Shown here: piece after piece, positions 17,215-26,844 of the stretch
Layout: each line of letters begins with the position of its first letter
How positions within the stretch are numbered: position 1 is the first letter of the stretch
Source: Rhizobiaceae bacterium
GTDB taxonomy: Bacteria > Pseudomonadota > Alphaproteobacteria > Rhizobiales > Rhizobiaceae
Assembly (NCBI GenBank): GCA_028281105.1
Contig: JANQKQ010000030.1
Span: forward strand, 1-48,033
Direction of reading: 5' to 3'
DNA length: 48,033 bases
Notes under the pieces: generated by a model
Told to the model about the DNA's origin: nothing
Database searches by the model: none
The model's input: only the letters and a program-made list of their open reading frames with translations
Made by a program: the position numbers and the translations under genes

Positions 17215-18534
17215 TTATTTGTCCTGGCGCTCCCGCCGCAGCTTCTCCCAATAGGCAAGCCGTTTTCTGACTTCGCGCTCAAAGCCGCGTTCCGGCGGAT
17301 CGTAGAACTTGTGCCGGCCCATCTTCTCGGGAAAGTAGTCCTGGCCCGAGAAAGCGTCCGGCTCGTCGTGGTCGTAGCGATAGCCGGCGCCGTAATCCTC
17401 TTCTTTCATCAGCTTTGTCGGCGCGTTCAGGATGTGCTTGGGCGGCAGTAGGGATCCGTGCTCCTTGGCCGCTTTCAGCGCGCCTTTGTAAGCGGTGTAG
17501 AGCGCGTTCGACTTGGGCGCGGTGGCCAAGTGCACACAGGCCTGGGCAAGCGCCAGTTCGCCTTCGGGCGTGCCCAGAAACTCGAAAGCACCCTTGGCCG
17601 CGGCGGCGATCACCAATGCCTGCGGATCGGCCTGGCCGATGTCTTCGGACGCCATGCGGATGAGACGCCGAGCGATGAACCTGCGGTCCTCGCCGGCATC
17701 CAACATGCGCGCCAGATAGTAGAGCGCGGCGTCCGGATCGGAGCCGCGCACCGCCTTGTGCAGCGCGCTGATGAGATTGTAGTGGCCGTCCTGGCCCTTG
17801 TCGTAGATCGGCGCGCGCCGCTGCAGCAGGTCCTGCAACCGTTCCGCATCAAGCGCTTCGGCGTCTTCGCCCACCGCGCGCCAGACCTCTTCGGCCAGAC
17901 TCAGCACCGCGCGGCCATCGCCGTCGGCCATGCGGATGAGCGAGGCGCGCGCGTCCGCATCCAGGGGCAACCTGCGATCCGCCCAATCCTCCGCCCGCGC
18001 CAGCAACGTTTCCAGGTGGTCGGCTTCCAGCGGCCGGAACACCAGTACGTTGGCCCGCGACAGCAGCGCCGCGTTGAGTTCGAAAGACGGATTTTCCGTG
18101 GTGGCGCCGACCAGGGTGATGGTGCCGTCCTCCATCACCGGCAGGAAGGAATCGAGCTGGGCGCGGTTGAACCGATGGATTTCGTCGACGAACAACAGCG
18201 TGCCGGTGCCGTTGGCGCGTCTGAGTTTCGCCGCTTCAAACGCCTTCTTCAGGTCGGCAACGCCCGAGAAGATTGCCGAAAGCTGCTCGAACGCCAGCTC
18301 GGTTTCGGCGGCGAGCAGCCGGGCGACCGTGGTCTTGCCCGTGCCCGGCGGACCCCAGAACACCAGGCTCCCCAGGCTGCCGGAGGCGAGCATGCGCGTC
18401 AGCGTGCCGGTTTCGCCGGTCAGGTGATCCTGACCCACGATCTCGGCAAGCCGGGTCGGCCTCAGCCGGTCGGCGAGCGGACGGTTGGCCGCGTTTTCGC
18501 TCGTTTGTTCGTGGGAGGCGAACAGGTCTGCCAT
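17215..18534 (-). CDS. rarA: Replication-associated recombination protein RarA (MgsA)
   Basis: A 439-residue AAA+ clamp-loader-like ATPase. The N-terminal block PLADRLRPTRLAEIVGQDHL, Walker A GPPGTGKT, Walker B LLFVDEIHRFN and sensor region GATTENPSFELN are present. The C-terminal tetramerisation domain carries ASEDIGQADPQAL and a typical NAPTKLMK. RarA acts at stalled replication forks with SSB. The gene starts 15 nt after degP stops, so co-transcription with it is very likely. Confidence 0.96.
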   Translation of the reverse strand: MADLFASHEQTSENAANRPLADRLRPTRLAEIVGQDHLTGETGTLTRMLASGSLGSLVFWGPPGTGKTTVARLLAAETELAFEQLSAIFSGVADLKKAFEAAKLRRANGTGTLLFVDEIHRFNRAQLDSFLPVMEDGTITLVGATTENPSFELNAALLSRANVLVFRPLEADHLETLLARAEDWADRRLPLDADARASLIRMADGDGRAVLSLAEEVWRAVGEDAEALDAERLQDLLQRRAPIYDKGQDGHYNLISALHKAVRGSDPDAALYYLARMLDAGEDRRFIARRLIRMASEDIGQADPQALVIAAAAKGAFEFLGTPEGELALAQACVHLATAPKSNALYTAYKGALKAAKEHGSLLPPKHILNAPTKLMKEEDYGAGYRYDHDEPDAFSGQDYFPEKMGRHKFYDPPERGFEREVRKRLAYWEKLRRERQDK

Positions 18535-18549
18535 TCGCCTAAACTGGCA

Positions 18550-20049
18550 TCAGCGGATGAACTGGCGCAAGAGTTGTCCGTTGCGTTCGATGACGAACTG
18601 CCAACGGAAAGCGCCGTCCTCCAGCACGCTGGCCAGCTGCCGCGTCTCGACGATCTCACGGCCATTGACCGAACGGATGATATCGCGCCTGCGCAGTCCG
18701 TAGCGCGCCGCCAGCGAACGCGACGGCACGTCGGTCACGACCACGCCCTTCTTGTTGGCGTCCATATCGAGTTCTTCGGCTACTGCCGGCGACAAATTCG
18801 CGATCCTCGCGCCGGCGAACGGGGTGCGTCCGCCCAGTTCCATCTCGCGCCGGGGCGTGGTTTCCGGCGCCGCGGCCAGCTCGATGTCGATCTGCCGGCG
18901 CTCGCGGCGTGTGAGCACCTCGAAGCGCGCCACATTGCCGACGCCGACGGTGGCGAGCCGATAGCCGAGCGCATCGGGGTGCTCGACCGCCTGGTCGTTG
19001 ACTGCCAGCACCACGTCGCCCAGTTTCAGTCCGGCCCGTTCGGCCGGCCCGTCCTCGGCGACCGCGATAACCATCGCGCCTCCCGGCCGGTCCAGGCCCA
19101 GACTGTCGGCGATGTCGGAGGAGACGTTCTGGAACGTAGCGCCGATCCATGGCCGGGTAACCCGGTCCCCGCCCGACGCGATCGAGCGCAGCACGACGGC
19201 GACCATGTTCGACGGCACCGCGAAGCCGATCCCGTTCGAACCGCCCGAGCGCGAGAAGATCGCCGTGTTGATGCCGATGAGCCGGCCCGACATGTCGACC
19301 AGTGCGCCGCCGGAGTTGCCGGGATTGATCGCCGCGTCGGTCTGAATGAAGAAGCCGAAATCGGAAATGCCCAGCTGCGAGCGGGCCAGCGCGGAGACGA
19401 TGCCGCTGGTCACGGTCTGTCCGACGCCGAACGGATTGCCGATGGCTAAGATCAGATCGCCGACCTCCACATCTTCCGAGTTGCCGATCGAGACCACGGG
19501 GAATTCCTCGTCCGCGTCAATGCGCAGCACGGCCAGATCCGATTTCTCGTCCTTGAGCATGATCTCGCTCTCGAACTCGCGCCCGTCGGCCAGGGCCACT
19601 TTCACCTCGTCGGCGTTCTGGATGACATGGTGGTTGGTGATCACGATGCCGCTTTTCTCGACGATGACGCCGGAGCCCAGGTTCGACTGGTTGCGCCGCT
19701 GCGGCGGGCCGAACGGATTGCGGCCGAAGAACTGCTCAAAAAACGGATCGCCGGCAAAAGGCGTGCGCTGGACGATGGTGCGCGCGGCATAGACGTTGAC
19801 CACGGCCGGCGCGACGCGCTTGACCAGCGGCGCGAACGACAGCGCCATCTGCGCCTGGCTGACGGGCACCTGGTCTTCGACGGCGGCCTGGCCGGTATCG
19901 GCGGTGCCGGTCTGCGAGCCTTCGAGCAGTCGATCGAGCGCGTTGCGGAACAGATCGTCGATGCCGGACTGGGCATGGGTGGGCGACGCCTGCCACGTCG
20001 TTGCGACTACGAGGGCAAGCACGATGGAAACAAACAGCCGCTGGATCAT
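18550..20049 (-). CDS. degP: Periplasmic serine endoprotease, DegP/DegQ (HtrA) family
   Basis: A 499-residue exported protease. A signal peptide with a hydrophobic core (residues 5-18) and an AHA-like site (THAQS) is at the N terminus. The trypsin-like domain has the triad His141 (TNHHVI), Asp171 (SDLAVLR) and Ser246 (GNSGGAL). Two PDZ domains follow (about 290-380 and 410-490; RAGLKLGDVVLAV and LRRRDIIRSVNG). It degrades or refolds damaged envelope proteins. The open frame extends 74 codons upstream, but those run through the rplQ terminator and have no export signal, so the start before IQRLFVS is chosen. It heads the operon with rarA and crcB. Confidence 0.95.
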   Translation of the reverse strand: MIQRLFVSIVLALVVATTWQASPTHAQSGIDDLFRNALDRLLEGSQTGTADTGQAAVEDQVPVSQAQMALSFAPLVKRVAPAVVNVYAARTIVQRTPFAGDPFFEQFFGRNPFGPPQRRNQSNLGSGVIVEKSGIVITNHHVIQNADEVKVALADGREFESEIMLKDEKSDLAVLRIDADEEFPVVSIGNSEDVEVGDLILAIGNPFGVGQTVTSGIVSALARSQLGISDFGFFIQTDAAINPGNSGGALVDMSGRLIGINTAIFSRSGGSNGIGFAVPSNMVAVVLRSIASGGDRVTRPWIGATFQNVSSDIADSLGLDRPGGAMVIAVAEDGPAERAGLKLGDVVLAVNDQAVEHPDALGYRLATVGVGNVARFEVLTRRERRQIDIELAAAPETTPRREMELGGRTPFAGARIANLSPAVAEELDMDANKKGVVVTDVPSRSLAARYGLRRRDIIRSVNGREIVETRQLASVLEDGAFRWQFVIERNGQLLRQFIR

Positions 20050-20090
20050 GCCTCTACACTCTCCCATTTCTGATCCCCGCGCGGATAGCC

Positions 20091-20125
20091 GAAAAAAAGG
20101 GCCAGAGTTTGCACTCGCGGCCCTT
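20091..20125 (-). terminator. Rho-independent terminator of the alpha operon (after rplQ)
   Basis: On the minus strand AAGGGCC pairs with GGCCCTT, and an inner GAGT/ACTC stem closes the loop; seven T follow. It lies about 50 nt past the rplQ stop and just before degP, marking the end of the long ribosomal run. Confidence 0.88.
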
Positions 20126-20173
20126 GATTCCATGACGATCGGCGGGCCGTGCGCAACCGCGCCGGCCGGGTGG

Positions 20174-20614
20174 CTATGCCTCGGCCGGAACCGCCTCGGC
20201 GGCCTGTTCTTCGGCCGCTTCCATGCGCGCGCGGTCCTTGGCGCCCTTGGCTTCCAGATCGCGATCGACAAACTCGATCACAGCCATCGGCGCGGAATCG
20301 CCATAGCGGAAGCCGGCTTTGAGGACGCGGGTGTAGCCGCCGTTGCGGTCCTTGTAGCGCGGGCCCAGCACGTCGAACAGCTTGCGTACCTGCTCCACAT
20401 CGCGCACCCGCGAGATCGCCTGCCGACGCGCGTGCAGGTCGCCGCGCTTGCCCAGGGTGATCAGCTTGTCGGCGACTGAGCGCATCTCCTTGGCCTTGGG
20501 CAGCGTGGTGACGATCTGCTCGTGCTCGATCAGCGAAGCGGCCATGTTGGCGAACATCGCCTTGCGGTGGGAAGAGGTGCGGTTGAGTTTGCGCCCCTGT
20601 TTGCGGTGTCTCAT
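20174..20614 (-). CDS. rplQ: 50S ribosomal protein L17
   Basis: A 146-residue L17 with the typical start [20 protein letters not shown] and the block [19 protein letters not shown]. The C-terminal 25 residues are an acidic/Ala-rich tail ([14 protein letters not shown]) longer than in E. coli. L17 lies by the peptide exit tunnel. It closes the alpha operon 73 nt after rpoA and is followed by a terminator. Confidence 0.98.
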   Translation of the reverse strand: MRHRKQGRKLNRTSSHRKAMFANMAASLIEHEQIVTTLPKAKEMRSVADKLITLGKRGDLHARRQAISRVRDVEQVRKLFDVLGPRYKDRNGGYTRVLKAGFRYGDSAPMAVIEFVDRDLEAKGAKDRARMEAAEEQAAEAVPAEA

Positions 20615-20687
20615 TTGCCTTCTCCTGTTGCGGAATTTGCCGCGGCCTAGGTCTTGAGACCGCGGTCCAATTTATCTGGTTGCCGCC

Positions 20688-21698
20688 TTAGTATTGATCC
20701 TCATAGCGCTTGGCCAGATCCTCGATATTCTCGGGCGGCCAGGCGGGGATCTCCATTCCCAGATGCAGGCCCATGCCGGCCAGCACTTCTTTGATTTCGT
20801 TCAAGGATTTGCGGCCGAAGTTCGGCGTGCGCAGCATCTCGGCTTCCGTTTTCTGGATGAGATCGCCGATATAGACGATGTTGTCGTTCTTCAGGCAGTT
20901 GGCCGAGCGCACCGACAATTCCAGCTCGTCGACCTTCTTCAGCAGCGCCGGGTTGAACGCCAGCTCGGCGACCTCCTCGGTTGCCTCTTCCTTCTCCGGC
21001 TCCTCGAAGTTGACGAAGATCGACAACTGGTCCTGGACGATCCTCGCCGCATAGGCGATCGCATCCTCCGGCGACACCGAGCCGTCGGTCTCAATGGTCA
21101 TGGTCAGCTTGTCATAGTCGAGCACCTGGCCCTCGCGGGTGTGGTCGATCTTGTACGACACGCGACGAACCGGCGAATACAGGCTGTCGACCGGGATAAG
21201 CCCGATGGGCGCGTCCTCGGCGCGGTTGCGGTCGGCGGGCACATAGCCCTTTCCGGTATCCACGGTCAGTTCCATGCGGATTTCCGCGCCCTCGTCCAGG
21301 GTGCAGATCACATGGTCGGGGTTGAGCACTTCGACATCGCCCACGGTCTGGATGTCGCCGGCGGTCACCGTGCCCGGCCCCTCCTTGCGGATCACCATGC
21401 GCTTGGGGCCGTCGCCCTCCATCGACAGGGCGATCTCCTTGATGTTGAGCACCATGTCGGTGACGTCTTCGCGCACGCCGGCGATCGAGGAGAATTCGTG
21501 CAGCACGCCGTCGATCTGCACCGCGGTCACCGCCGCGCCCTGAAGCGACGACAGCAGCACCCGGCGCAACGCATTGCCGAGCGTCAGCCCGAAACCGCGC
21601 TCCAGCGGCTCGGCGACAATGACCGCGTTGGTGTTCGTGGACGAGGTGACCTCCAGCTTGCTGGGTTTGATCAGCTCCTGCCAGTTCTTTTGAATCAT
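20688..21698 (-). CDS. rpoA: RNA polymerase alpha subunit
   Basis: A 336-residue alpha subunit of normal length. The N-terminal dimerisation domain (about 1-230) has [20 protein letters not shown] and [13 protein letters not shown] flexible, Glu-rich linker precedes the C-terminal domain, which binds UP elements and activators ([25 protein letters not shown]). It lies between rpsK and rplQ as usual. Its 101-nt leader contains two hairpins that could influence translation. Confidence 0.99.
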   Translation of the reverse strand: MIQKNWQELIKPSKLEVTSSTNTNAVIVAEPLERGFGLTLGNALRRVLLSSLQGAAVTAVQIDGVLHEFSSIAGVREDVTDMVLNIKEIALSMEGDGPKRMVIRKEGPGTVTAGDIQTVGDVEVLNPDHVICTLDEGAEIRMELTVDTGKGYVPADRNRAEDAPIGLIPVDSLYSPVRRVSYKIDHTREGQVLDYDKLTMTIETDGSVSPEDAIAYAARIVQDQLSIFVNFEEPEKEEATEEVAELAFNPALLKKVDELELSVRSANCLKNDNIVYIGDLIQKTEAEMLRTPNFGRKSLNEIKEVLAGMGLHLGMEIPAWPPENIEDLAKRYEDQY

Positions 21699-21719
21699 GG
21701 ATCGTGTCCTTGGATCAAT

Positions 21720-21778
21720 TTGCCACCATCCTTTCGTGGCAAGTTACCAAAGCGCACCTGCAGTGGATTTGTTGCAGG
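21720..21778 (-). promoter_or_regulatory. Two hairpins in the rpsK-rpoA spacer
   Basis: In the transcript the first hairpin pairs CCTGCA with TGCAGG (21757-21778, 10-nt loop). The second pairs TTGCCAC with GTGGCAA (21720-21742, 9-nt loop) and ends about 21 nt before the rpoA ATG. Neither has a T-run, so they look more like processing or translational control elements than terminators. Function is inference. Confidence 0.4.
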
Positions 21779-21799
21779 GGGTACTAAAGAACGAAAAAC

Positions 21800-22189
21800 T
21801 CAAACGCGCCGGCGTTTGCGGGCGCGGCAGCCATTGTGCGGGATCGTGGTGACGTCCCGGATCGAGGTAATGGTGAAGCCTGCGGCCTGCAGCGCACGCA
21901 GCGCCGATTCACGGCCCGAGCCGGGACCGCGCACTTCCACCTCTAACGACTTCATGCCGTGTTCCTGGGCTTTCTTGGCCGCATCCTCGGCCGCGATCTG
22001 GGCGGCGTAGGGGGTCGACTTGCGTGAACCTTTGAAGCCTTGGGCGCCGGCGGACGACCAGGAGATCGCGTTGCCCTGGGCATCGGTGATCGTGATCATC
22101 GTGTTGTTGAACGTGGAATTGACGTGGGCGACGCCCGCCGAAATGTTCTTACGCTCGCGGCGGCGAACGCGGGTGGCATCTTTTGCCAT
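21800..22189 (-). CDS. rpsK: 30S ribosomal protein S11
   Basis: A 129-residue S11 of normal length, with [18 protein letters not shown] near the start and the C-terminal block [19 protein letters not shown] that contacts 16S rRNA near the platform. It lies between rpsM and rpoA; the spacer to rpsM is 109 nt. Confidence 0.99.
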   Translation of the reverse strand: MAKDATRVRRRERKNISAGVAHVNSTFNNTMITITDAQGNAISWSSAGAQGFKGSRKSTPYAAQIAAEDAAKKAQEHGMKSLEVEVRGPGSGRESALRALQAAGFTITSIRDVTTIPHNGCRARKRRRV

Positions 22190-22298
22190 GTGGAAAGGTT
22201 CCTTTCGATCTCAACACCGCCGTTGCGTCGGCGGCTCCACCATGTTCGGGTTCGGGCGGCGGACTTGCCCTCGTGTGGGAGCGTCCGCGTTTGCCCGC

Positions 22299-22667
22299 CT
22301 ACTTCTTCTTGCCTGCGATCGGCCGGGCGGGACCCTTGCGGGTGCGCGCGTTGGTATGGGTGCGTTGCCCGCGAACGGGAAGGCCACGGCGATGGCGCAG
22401 GCCGCGATAGCAACCCAGATCCATCAGCCGCTTGACGTTCATGGAGTTCTCGCGGCGCAGGTCGCCCTCGACCATATAGTCGCGGTCGATCACCTCGCGA
22501 ATCTTCACCACGTCGGCGTCGGACAGTTCGTTGACGCGGCGCTCGGCCGGCACGCCGGCCTTGTCGATGATTTCCTGGGAGTATTTCCGGCCGATGCCGT
22601 GAATGTAGCGAAGCGCGATCACCACGCGCTTGTTGGTCGGAATGTTGACGCCTGCGATACGGGCCAC
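22299..22667 (-). CDS. rpsM: 30S ribosomal protein S13
   Basis: A 122-residue S13 beginning [15 protein letters not shown], with [13 protein letters not shown] and the basic C-terminal tail [18 protein letters not shown] that reaches toward tRNA in the P site. It is the first gene of the alpha operon, separated from adk by a 304-nt gap with its own promoter. Confidence 0.99.
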   Translation of the reverse strand: MARIAGVNIPTNKRVVIALRYIHGIGRKYSQEIIDKAGVPAERRVNELSDADVVKIREVIDRDYMVEGDLRRENSMNVKRLMDLGCYRGLRHRRGLPVRGQRTHTNARTRKGPARPIAGKKK

Positions 22668-22779
22668 TGATGGTCTCCAATGAAGAATCGTTCTTCAACG
22701 ACGAACGCAATCGTCACGTCGATCCCCCGGCTTTTCAGGAAATTCGGCGCACGATTGAACTGACAACGAATTGGCTTTC

Positions 22780-22808
22780 GTTTAACGGAGGCGGACGCGA
22801 TGGGTCAA
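22780..22808 (-). promoter_or_regulatory. Sigma70-type promoter of the rpsM (alpha) operon
   Basis: TTGACC (22803-22808 read on the minus strand), a 17-nt spacer and TTAAAC (22780-22785) form a good housekeeping promoter. Transcription would start near 22773, leaving a leader of about 105 nt before rpsM. It lies in the 304-nt gap between adk and rpsM, beside the palindromic element. Confidence 0.65.
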
Positions 22809-22853
22809 GGAAAATGTAGGGAAAATAGGAAATTATCGTGCTTTATCGTACGT

Positions 22854-22945
22854 CATCCTCGCCCTTGTGGCGAGGATCTAACCCCATTGCCGGTAGGCCG
22901 CAGCGCTGGATGGATCATTAGATCCTCGGGACAAGCCCGAGGATG
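22854..22945. repeat. Inverted pair of REP-like palindromes between adk and rpsM
   Basis: Two 28-bp arms (22854-22881 and 22918-22945) face each other across 36 bp and match at 24 of 28 positions when one is inverted. Each arm is itself a perfect 9-bp hairpin: ATCCTCGCC-CTTGT-GGCGAGGAT and ATCCTCGGG-ACAAG-CCCGAGGAT. The four differing bases swap CC/GG for GG/CC within the stem, so pairing is kept. A further copy lies at 34550-34572. Together with the rpsM promoter this accounts for most of the adk-rpsM gap. Confidence 0.75.
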
Positions 22946-22971
22946 ATGTGGGTGGGGTGAAAGACGACGTT

Positions 22972-23628
22972 CTAAGACGCCGCTTCCAGCACCGCGCCCA
23001 CCGCACCGGCCACCTCATCGATATTTCCCATGCCGTCGACCTGTTTGAGCTTGCCCTTGGCGTGGTAGTAGCCCACCAGCGGCGCGGTTTCCTTGTAGTA
23101 GGCGCGCAGGCGGGTGCGCATGGTCTGGGCATTGTCGTCGGCGCGGCGCACGAAGGAGCCGGTCGCGCCACAGCGGTCGCACTTGTCGGCGACGCGCGGC
23201 ATCTTGTTGGGGTCGTGATAGCCTTCGCCGCACCGGCCGCAGGTGAACCGGCCGGCGACCCTGTCAACCATGGCGTCGTCGTCAACTTCGAGTTCGAGCA
23301 CGCAGTTCAGTTCCATGCCCTTGTCGGCCAGCATGGCCTCCAGCGCGTCGGCCTGTTCGAGCGTGCGCGGGTAGCCGTCGAGAATGAAGCCGTTCGCGCA
23401 GTCGTCCCGGTCGAGCCGCTCGGAAACGATGGCGTTGACGATCTCGTCGGAGACCAGCTTGCCCTCGTCCATGACCGCCTTGGCGCGCTTGCCCGTCTCG
23501 GTGCCTGCCGCGACCGCTTCGCGCAGCATGTCGCCGGTGGATAGCTGCGGGATCGAATAGCGATCGACGATGTGCTTGGCCTGGGTCCCTTTTCCCGCCC
23601 CTGGCGGACCCAGCAGGATTAGCCTCAT
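22972..23628 (-). CDS. adk: Adenylate kinase (zinc LID type)
   Basis: A 218-residue enzyme that interconverts ATP, AMP and ADP. The P-loop GPPGAGKGT is at 7-15, the AMP-site block STGDMLR at 30-36, and DGYPRT at 84-89. The LID carries four cysteines, Cys130, Cys133, Cys150 and Cys153, the zinc-binding type found in Gram-positives and many alphaproteobacteria. Its start overlaps the secY stop by 4 nt (ATGA). Confidence 0.98.
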   Translation of the reverse strand: MRLILLGPPGAGKGTQAKHIVDRYSIPQLSTGDMLREAVAAGTETGKRAKAVMDEGKLVSDEIVNAIVSERLDRDDCANGFILDGYPRTLEQADALEAMLADKGMELNCVLELEVDDDAMVDRVAGRFTCGRCGEGYHDPNKMPRVADKCDRCGATGSFVRRADDNAQTMRTRLRAYYKETAPLVGYYHAKGKLKQVDGMGNIDEVAGAVGAVLEAAS

Positions 23629-24965
23629 CGGCCCTTTCTCCCGCCGCGCAGGCGCGATTTCTTGATCAGCCCCTCATACTGATGCGCGAGCAGGTGGCCT
23701 TGGACCTGGGACACCGTGTCCATGGTCACCGACACGATGATCAGCAGCGAGGTGCCGCCCAGGAACAGCGATATGCCGGCGTTGCTCATGAAGGTCTCGG
23801 GGATGAGACAGACGAACACCAGATAGAGCGCGCCGACCACGGTGATGCGGGTGAGCACATAATCGATGTGCTGCGCGGTTCGCTCGCCCGGCCGGATGCC
23901 CGGGATGAAGCCGCCATGGCGCTTGAGATTGTCGGCGGTGTCCTTCGGGTTGAACACGATCGCGGTGTAGAAGAACGCAAAGAAGGCGATCATGGCGGCA
24001 TACAGGAACAGATACAGCGGCTGGCCGCGGCCCAGGGACGCGAAGATCTGCTGCAGCCAGACCGGCATGCCCTCGGTGGTGGAGAAGCCGGTGATGGTCA
24101 ACGGCAGCAGCAGCAGCGAGGAAGCGAAGATCGGCGGAATAACACCCGCGGTGTTCAGCTTCAGCGGCAGGTGCGAGGAATCGCCCTGGAACATGCGGTT
24201 GCCCACCTGGCGTTTGGGATACTGGATGAGCAGCCTTCGCTGCGCCCGCTCGACGAACACGATGAAAGTGACGAGCGCGGTGGCGACGATGGGCACGGTG
24301 ATCAGCAGCGGGGTCGAGATGATGCCCTGCCTGCCCTGCTCCAGCAGCTGCGCGATGGCGCTGGGCAGTGCGGCCACGATGCCGGCGAAGATGATGAGCG
24401 AGATGCCGTTGCCGATGCCGCGCGCGGTGATCTGCTCGCCCAACCACATCAGGAACACCGTGCCGCCGACCAGGGTGATGACCGCGGAAATGCGGAAGAA
24501 CCAGCCGGGATCGGTGACGATGTTGGTGCCCGATTCCAAGCCCACCGCGATGCCGTAGGCCTGCAAGGTCGCCAGGATCACGGTGCCGTAGCGGGTGTAC
24601 TGGTTGATGATCTTGCGGCCCTGCTCGCCTTCCTTTTTCAGCTGTTCGAGCGTCGGTACCACCGACGTCATCAGCTGCATGATGATCGATGCGGAGATGT
24701 ACGGCATGATGCCGAGCGCGAAGATGGCGAGGCGCTCGACCGCACCACCGGCGAACATGTTGAACAGGCCGAGCACACCCTGGCTCTGCTGCTCGAAGGC
24801 CTGTGCGTAAGCTTCCGGATTGATGCCCGGCAGCGGGATGTAGGTGCCCAGGCGATAGATGATCAACGCGCCCAGGGTGAACCAGATGCGCTGCTTGAGT
24901 TCTGTCGCCTTGGAAAAAGTGGAGAAGTTGAGATTAGAGGCAAGTTGTTCCGCAGCCGATGCCAT
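23625..24965 (-). CDS. secY: Preprotein translocase subunit SecY
   Basis: A 446-residue, ten-helix core of the Sec channel in the inner membrane. Signatures include the plug-region [20 protein letters not shown], the cytosolic loops [14 protein letters not shown] and [15 protein letters not shown], and [13 protein letters not shown]. It lies between rplO and adk as the last steps of the spc operon; the 138-nt gap before it is wider than most in this run. Confidence 0.99.
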   Translation of the reverse strand: MASAAEQLASNLNFSTFSKATELKQRIWFTLGALIIYRLGTYIPLPGINPEAYAQAFEQQSQGVLGLFNMFAGGAVERLAIFALGIMPYISASIIMQLMTSVVPTLEQLKKEGEQGRKIINQYTRYGTVILATLQAYGIAVGLESGTNIVTDPGWFFRISAVITLVGGTVFLMWLGEQITARGIGNGISLIIFAGIVAALPSAIAQLLEQGRQGIISTPLLITVPIVATALVTFIVFVERAQRRLLIQYPKRQVGNRMFQGDSSHLPLKLNTAGVIPPIFASSLLLLPLTITGFSTTEGMPVWLQQIFASLGRGQPLYLFLYAAMIAFFAFFYTAIVFNPKDTADNLKRHGGFIPGIRPGERTAQHIDYVLTRITVVGALYLVFVCLIPETFMSNAGISLFLGGTSLLIIVSVTMDTVSQVQGHLLAHQYEGLIKKSRLRGGRKGR

Positions 24966-25103
24966 GCCTTATCTCCATTGCGTTGCGCCGTCGTTGCAGC
25001 TTGTCCACCCTATCACAGGCAAGGCGCGAACGTCGCAGCAAGCCACGTAGATATGATCGACAGCGGAAATTTGCCACAGGCTGCGGCAAATCTTGATTGC
25101 GCG

Positions 25104-25622
25104 TTACTCTTGCGCCGCTGTTTCGGCCGGTTCGTCCTTCGCCTTCGGCTCCGGTTTGGCCGACGCGAGGATCTCTACTGAACCGCCTGCCTTTTCCACC
25201 TTCTCGACCGCCGACTTCGACGCTCCGGCCACCTGGAACTTCAGTTTCGACTTCGCCTCACCGTCGCCCAGCAGCCGCACGCCGTCACGTGCGCGTCTCA
25301 ACACGCCGGCTTCCACAAGCGCCTCGACGGTGACCGGTTTCTTGGCATCGAGCTTCTTGGCGGCAACCGCCTGCTCGACGCGGTCGATCGAAACGATGTT
25401 GAAATCGTTGGTGAATTTCGCGTTAGTGAAACCGCGCTTGGGCAAGCGGCGGTAGAGCGGCATCTGGCCGCCCTCGAAGCCGTTGATGGATACGCCCGAG
25501 CGCGATTTCTGGCCCTTGTCGCCGCGGCCGGCGCGTTTGCCTTTGCCCGAACCGATGCCGCGGCCGACCCGTTTGCGGGTCTTGGAGGCTTCTGCCAGAT
25601 CGCGCACTTCGTTGAGTTTCAT
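25104..25622 (-). CDS. rplO: 50S ribosomal protein L15
   Basis: A 172-residue L15. The Gly/Arg-rich N-terminal part ([38 protein letters not shown]) threads into 23S rRNA and is typical. The C-terminal tail, after about residue 150, is rich in Ala, Lys, Pro and Glu and longer than in E. coli (144 residues). It starts 19 nt after rpmD. Confidence 0.98.
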   Translation of the reverse strand: MKLNEVRDLAEASKTRKRVGRGIGSGKGKRAGRGDKGQKSRSGVSINGFEGGQMPLYRRLPKRGFTNAKFTNDFNIVSIDRVEQAVAAKKLDAKKPVTVEALVEAGVLRRARDGVRLLGDGEAKSKLKFQVAGASKSAVEKVEKAGGSVEILASAKPEPKAKDEPAETAAQE

Positions 25623-25641
25623 GGCGAGTGTTCCTTTATCC

Positions 25642-25836
25642 TCACGCCTCGTCGACGACGCGAACGAGGTGGGAGACCTTGCGGATCATGCCGCGCACGG
25701 CCGGAGTGTCCTCCAGCGTCGAACGGCGATGCATCTTGTTGAGCCCCAGGCCAACAAGCGTGGCGCGTTGATTGGCCGGCCGGCGCAGCGGGCTGCCGAT
25801 CTGCTCCACGGTCACGGTTTTATTCTTGTCCGCCAT
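25642..25836 (-). CDS. rpmD: 50S ribosomal protein L30
   Basis: A 64-residue L30 with the short bacterial form: [15 protein letters not shown], then [11 protein letters not shown] and the C-terminal [16 protein letters not shown]. It lies in the conserved place between rpsE and rplO. Confidence 0.97.
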   Translation of the reverse strand: MADKNKTVTVEQIGSPLRRPANQRATLVGLGLNKMHRRSTLEDTPAVRGMIRKVSHLVRVVDEA

Positions 25837-25862
25837 TTCGGGCTCCTTGCGCCGAGTAGTCG

Positions 25863-26432
25863 TTATTCTTCCGCGCCCACCAGGTCGCGCCGACGCGCCT
25901 GCAGCGTGGAGTATTTCAGGCCCCGGCGAGCGGCGACATCCTTGGGATGCATCTGGTTTTTGAGCGCATCGAAGGTGGCGCGCACCATATTGTACGGGTT
26001 GGACGAGCCCAGCGATTTGGCGACCACGTCCTGCATACCAACGGTCTCGAACACCGCGCGCATCGGACCGCCGGCGATGATGCCGGTACCGGGAGGTGCC
26101 GCGCGCAGAACCACCTTGCCGGCGCCGTGGCGGCCGTTGACGTCATGATGCAGGGTGCGGCCGTCGCGCAACGGCACGAAGATCATCTCGCGCTTGGCCG
26201 ATTCGGTCGCCTTGCGGATCGCTTCGGGCACTTCGCGCGCCTTGCCGTGGCCGAAGCCGACGCGGCCCTTCTGGTCGCCGACGACAACCAAAGCGGCGAA
26301 GCCGAAGCGGCGCCCGCCCTTGACCACCTTGGCCACGCGATTGATGTGGACGAGCTTGTCGACGAATTCGCTGTCGCGCTCGTCGCGATCGCGCGATCCG
26401 CGGTCTCTCGATGATCTGTCTCTTGGTGCCAT
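25863..26432 (-). CDS. rpsE: 30S ribosomal protein S5
   Basis: A 189-residue S5. A charged N-terminal extension made of Arg/Asp/Ser (about residues 1-22) precedes the dsRNA-binding-like domain ([18 protein letters not shown]) and the C-terminal domain ([15 protein letters not shown]). S5 supports decoding accuracy in the small subunit. It lies 36 nt after rplR. Confidence 0.98.
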   Translation of the reverse strand: MAPRDRSSRDRGSRDRDERDSEFVDKLVHINRVAKVVKGGRRFGFAALVVVGDQKGRVGFGHGKAREVPEAIRKATESAKREMIFVPLRDGRTLHHDVNGRHGAGKVVLRAAPPGTGIIAGGPMRAVFETVGMQDVVAKSLGSSNPYNMVRATFDALKNQMHPKDVAARRGLKYSTLQARRRDLVGAEE

Positions 26433-26468
26433 GATCCTATCTTTCGTTCTTTTCCGGCAGCACCCGGT

Positions 26469-26831
26469 TTAGAAACTCAGCCCGCCCTCGCGGGCGGCGT
26501 CGGCCAACGCCTTGACGCGGCCGTGATACATGAAGCGGCCGCGATCGAAGATCACTTCGCTCACGCCGGCCTTCGTGGCGCGTTCGGCGACCAGCTTGCC
26601 GACCGCGGCAGCCGCCGCGACATCGGAACCCGACTTGAGCGAGCCGCGCAGGTCTTTATCGAGGCTCGAGGCCGCCGCAAGGGTGGCGCCTTTGCCATCG
26701 TCGATCACCTGCGCATAGATGTTCTTGGCGGAACGGTGAACCGACAGCCGCGGACGACCATCGGCCGCCCGGCGCAGCGCGCGGCGAACCCGGCCGACCC
26801 GGCGCTCGGTCTGTGAAAGTTTCTTCGACAT
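26469..26831 (-). CDS. rplR: 50S ribosomal protein L18
   Basis: A 120-residue L18 that binds 5S rRNA. Visible blocks are [30 protein letters not shown] and the C-terminal [20 protein letters not shown]. Normal length, 13 nt after rplF. Confidence 0.98.
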   Translation of the reverse strand: MSKKLSQTERRVGRVRRALRRAADGRPRLSVHRSAKNIYAQVIDDGKGATLAAASSLDKDLRGSLKSGSDVAAAAAVGKLVAERATKAGVSEVIFDRGRFMYHGRVKALADAAREGGLSF

Positions 26832-26844
26832 CGCCAGCTTCGTC

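Noticed and set aside
17458-19449. A 663-codon plus-strand open frame across rarA and degP
   Set aside because: It lies antisense to two well-supported genes, has the composition of an opposite-strand shadow in high-GC DNA, and shows no recognisable domain.
25069-25091. Inverted repeat ATTTGCC/GGCAAAT in the rplO-secY spacer
   Set aside because: Short 7-bp stem, no T-run and no second copy noticed; could be chance, so not listed as a feature.
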